Origin: Geosiphon pyriformis
Taxonomy: Eukaryota > Glomeromycota > Glomeromycetes > Archaeosporales > Geosiphonaceae
Reading direction: 5' to 3'
DNA length: 22,890 nucleotides
Assembly (NCBI GenBank): GCA_016748015.1
Contig: JAAOMT010000551.1
Location: 1 to 22,890, forward strand
This document shows positions 21,054-22,890 of the stretch, piece after piece (the stretch's first letter is position 1; each line of letters starts with the position of its first letter). The position numbers were made by a program, and so were the translations under genes. Under the pieces are notes generated by a model. It saw only the letters and a program-made list of their open reading frames with translations, did not search any database and was not told the DNA's origin.

Positions 21054-22351
21054 GCTCATTCACAAATTTTAGCAGCAAGATCACCATATTTTGCCATAGT
21101 GCTCTTTAACAATTGGGTTAAAAGGGTAAATAATACCATTATCTTTGCTAAGCCTAATATTTTACCTAATATTTTTGAATTATTTATCAGGTAAGGTTTT
21201 CTTTTACTTCAAGGTATTTAACAAACATCAATTTTTATGTTTTATTTTCCTGTAGATCTCTTTTGATGAACATAGAGTACCTATTATTTTAGAATTGCTT
21301 ATTGCCGTTAACGAACTTATTCTAGAGAATCTTATTGATCATCTTGAAGACTATTTAATTGAACACTATACAAAAGAGTTAGAAGAGAATTTTGCCACTC
21401 AAAGAAAACTTCATTATGCACCAAAATAGCTGCTAACAATCCAGCTATAGTCTTCAACTCACAAGATTTCATCTTCCTTAGTGAAAATGCTTTTTCTTTA
21501 ATTTTAACTCGGAATGACTTAAATATAGAAGAATCTAAGATCTGGGAAAAGATTGTGGAATGGGGAGTTGCTAAATTGGATAACAATATTCAGTTGAAAA
21601 AAGTTTTTTACTGGACAGATGAAAACTTTAACGCTTTTAAGGAATCTATTGAAATGCTTCTACCTTTAATCTGCTTCTTTAATATATCTTCAGTTAACTA
21701 CTATCACAGAGTAAACCATTTGTGAGAATCTTACTTGGAACTCTATATGAAGATCTTTTACATCATTATCTCATACCGAGTAGTCATCAAAAGTCTGTAG
21801 ACACTCAGCCATTATGATTAAATATTGATTCAAAGCTTCTTCAATCACATAATATAAAACAGATAGATCATTGGATTCAAGACAAAGACAAAAATACTCT
21901 TTTTGGAGATTAAGTTGAAAATAATTTTAAATTGTTACTTCAAAGCAGTTGAAACGGATTTACTCCAGCTGATTTTCATCGATTATGCGATGGTAAAGAA
22001 GCAACAGTTAGCGTAATCAAAGTGAAAGGAACTGATTAGCTAATTGGTGGCTATAACTCACACTCGTGGTATTCTAAGGATGAATTTTTGAAGGGAAAAG
22101 GAAGTTTTATTTTTTTCCTTAGAGATGGCAAAGCTAGAAATGCTCAACTTGGCAAATTTGTTGACAAATTTGGACTTTATGGTGGGCTAGACTATGGACC
22201 CATGTTTGGAATGAATTTTATATTACATGGCAATGATTTTTAAAATAGTTTAGGGTGGTATTGTGCAAATAAAAGAAACTATGAGCATGTTGTAATGTCT
22301 GTGTCAGAAGATCACGGGGATTTCTTTGTCAAGGAGTATGAGGTTTTTTAA
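21054..22351 (+). pseudogene. BTB-BACK-TLDc protein relic
   Basis: Proteins with this domain order are a large family in arbuscular mycorrhizal fungi. BTB and BACK usually mediate dimerisation and Cullin-3 contact; TLDc domains are linked to oxidative-stress and V-ATPase functions. The BTB part starts at AHSQILAARSPYF (21057) and runs to ELFIR (21191). Its N-terminal strands are absent, replaced by the F-box/LRR relic. A 65-bp intron-like sequence follows, but the exons do not join in phase and the expected YIY-G motif is lost. ISFDEHRVPIILELLIAVNE resumes at 21256. A frameshift near 21398 leads into the BACK part (IAANNPAIVFNSQDF, NIEESKIWEKIVEWGVAKLD), and another near 21712 into the last frame. 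There the TLDc domain (GFTPADFHRLCD, VSVIKVKGT, LIGGYNSHSWYS, DYGPMFGMNF) is interrupted by stops at 21815-21817, 21911-21913, 21950-21952, 22037-22039 and 22241-22243, before the natural end at 22349-22351. Confidence 0.93.
21191..21255 (+). other. Probable intron in the BTB-BACK-TLDc relic
   Basis: GTAAGG follows ATCAG at the 5' side and a pyrimidine-rich tract ends in TGTAG at the 3' side. The 65-bp size matches other introns here. Splicing leaves the downstream BTB frame out of phase by one or two bases, so a small deletion accompanied decay of the exon end. Confidence 0.6.
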
Positions 22352-22890
22352 ATCATAAAAAGATAAAATTGGTTTTATTTAATTTGATTATATATTTTTC
22401 AAAAGTTATGCACCCTATTCTGGAAATTTCCACCAACAGAATATTCTATATCTTGCTGCTTTAAGACGCAAAATAAAGTTAAAAAACGATAACAAGTTTT
22501 AGAAAAAACTTTAAAATTTATAATTATTTTAATAAAAAGTAATTGTTAAAGTGAAGGTTTTTATCATAGGCTAAAACCAAAAAATGCTCGTTAGCACTTT
22601 TATTCCCATAGAACGCCTCATAAATAATATAATCTACTTTCAATCTACTTATCAATTCAAAAGAAATGCTATTTAAGCTTTATAATCTTTATTATGGCAA
22701 GCAATAGTATGTTTTTGTGTTTAAAGACTGCTCGAATGTTACATGTGTAAATGTAATTCACATATTATACAAACTCCCAATTTCCAATACATGGTTCACC
22801 AAATGTTATGAATTCAATTTAGGATTTGAGACTTAATAGAAAAATAATTAATTAATTCAGGATTTTTAAGGTGGCATAGATTATTGTGTG
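22352..22890. other. AT-rich stretch without a recognisable gene
   Basis: Downstream of the TLDc relic no coding block, RNA gene or repeat boundary was recognised before the window ends. Composition is slightly less AT-biased than upstream, and no polyadenylation signal could be singled out from the A/T background. Confidence 0.5.

Noticed and set aside
20713-22351. Reassigned stop codon (for example TGA read as Trp or Arg), which would keep the F-box and TLDc genes open
   Set aside because: TAA and TAG also interrupt the same domains, and frameshifts are present, so no single code change restores a protein. TGA sites correspond to both Trp and Arg positions.

Overview
The window is extremely AT-rich (about 80% A+T, up to about 90% in places) and contains no gene I can call intact. 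It looks like fungal nuclear DNA. The recognisable remains are eukaryotic: a BTB-BACK-TLDc protein, F-box/leucine-rich-repeat proteins, a Ser/Thr/Tyr-type protein kinase, a Tc1/mariner transposon, a gag-like fragment, and short GT-AG introns of 65-78 bp. Expanded BTB/TLDc, F-box/LRR and kinase families together with Tc1 elements are typical of arbuscular mycorrhizal fungi (Glomeromycotina), and that is my best guess. An exact Tn5/Nextera mosaic-end sequence at 4441-4459 shows that a library adapter was assembled into the contig, so some joins here may be artificial.

Layout. 1-1883 is AT-rich with no gene seen. 1884-2675 (+) is a decayed array of about nine RNI-type leucine-rich repeats. 2676-4440 is empty and leads into the adapter. 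4478-4518 holds two small perfect hairpins and 4866-5410 a degenerate duplication of about 300 bp. 5411-7722 is the most AT-rich part. 7723-8712 (-) is a relic of an unrecognised coiled-coil-containing gene. 9648-10909 is a complete but dead Tc1/mariner element with TA target duplication, inverted ends and a transposase relic on the minus strand. 12724-13790 (+) is a relic of an unrecognised gene with a clear 78-bp intron.

15210-16272 is a cluster of three unrelated tandem arrays (about 45-bp, 40-bp and 68-bp units). 18030-18290 (+) is the activation-segment part of a protein kinase. 20400-20633 (+) is a gag-like fragment. 20713-22351 (+) is an F-box/LRR relic joined directly, in frame, to a BTB-BACK-TLDc relic whose N-terminus is missing.

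The relics share one history. Against family expectation many stops sit where Trp (TGG) or Arg (CGA) belongs, and catalytic or motif residues have changed by G-to-A or C-to-T. About 5.9 kb (2889-8781) shows no CpG by eye. This fits cytosine-deamination-driven decay (methylation or a RIP-like process) of a gene graveyard. No function is likely to be expressed from this window; its interest lies in the decay pattern, the tandem-array cluster, the two unrecognised gene relics and the F-box/BTB junction.
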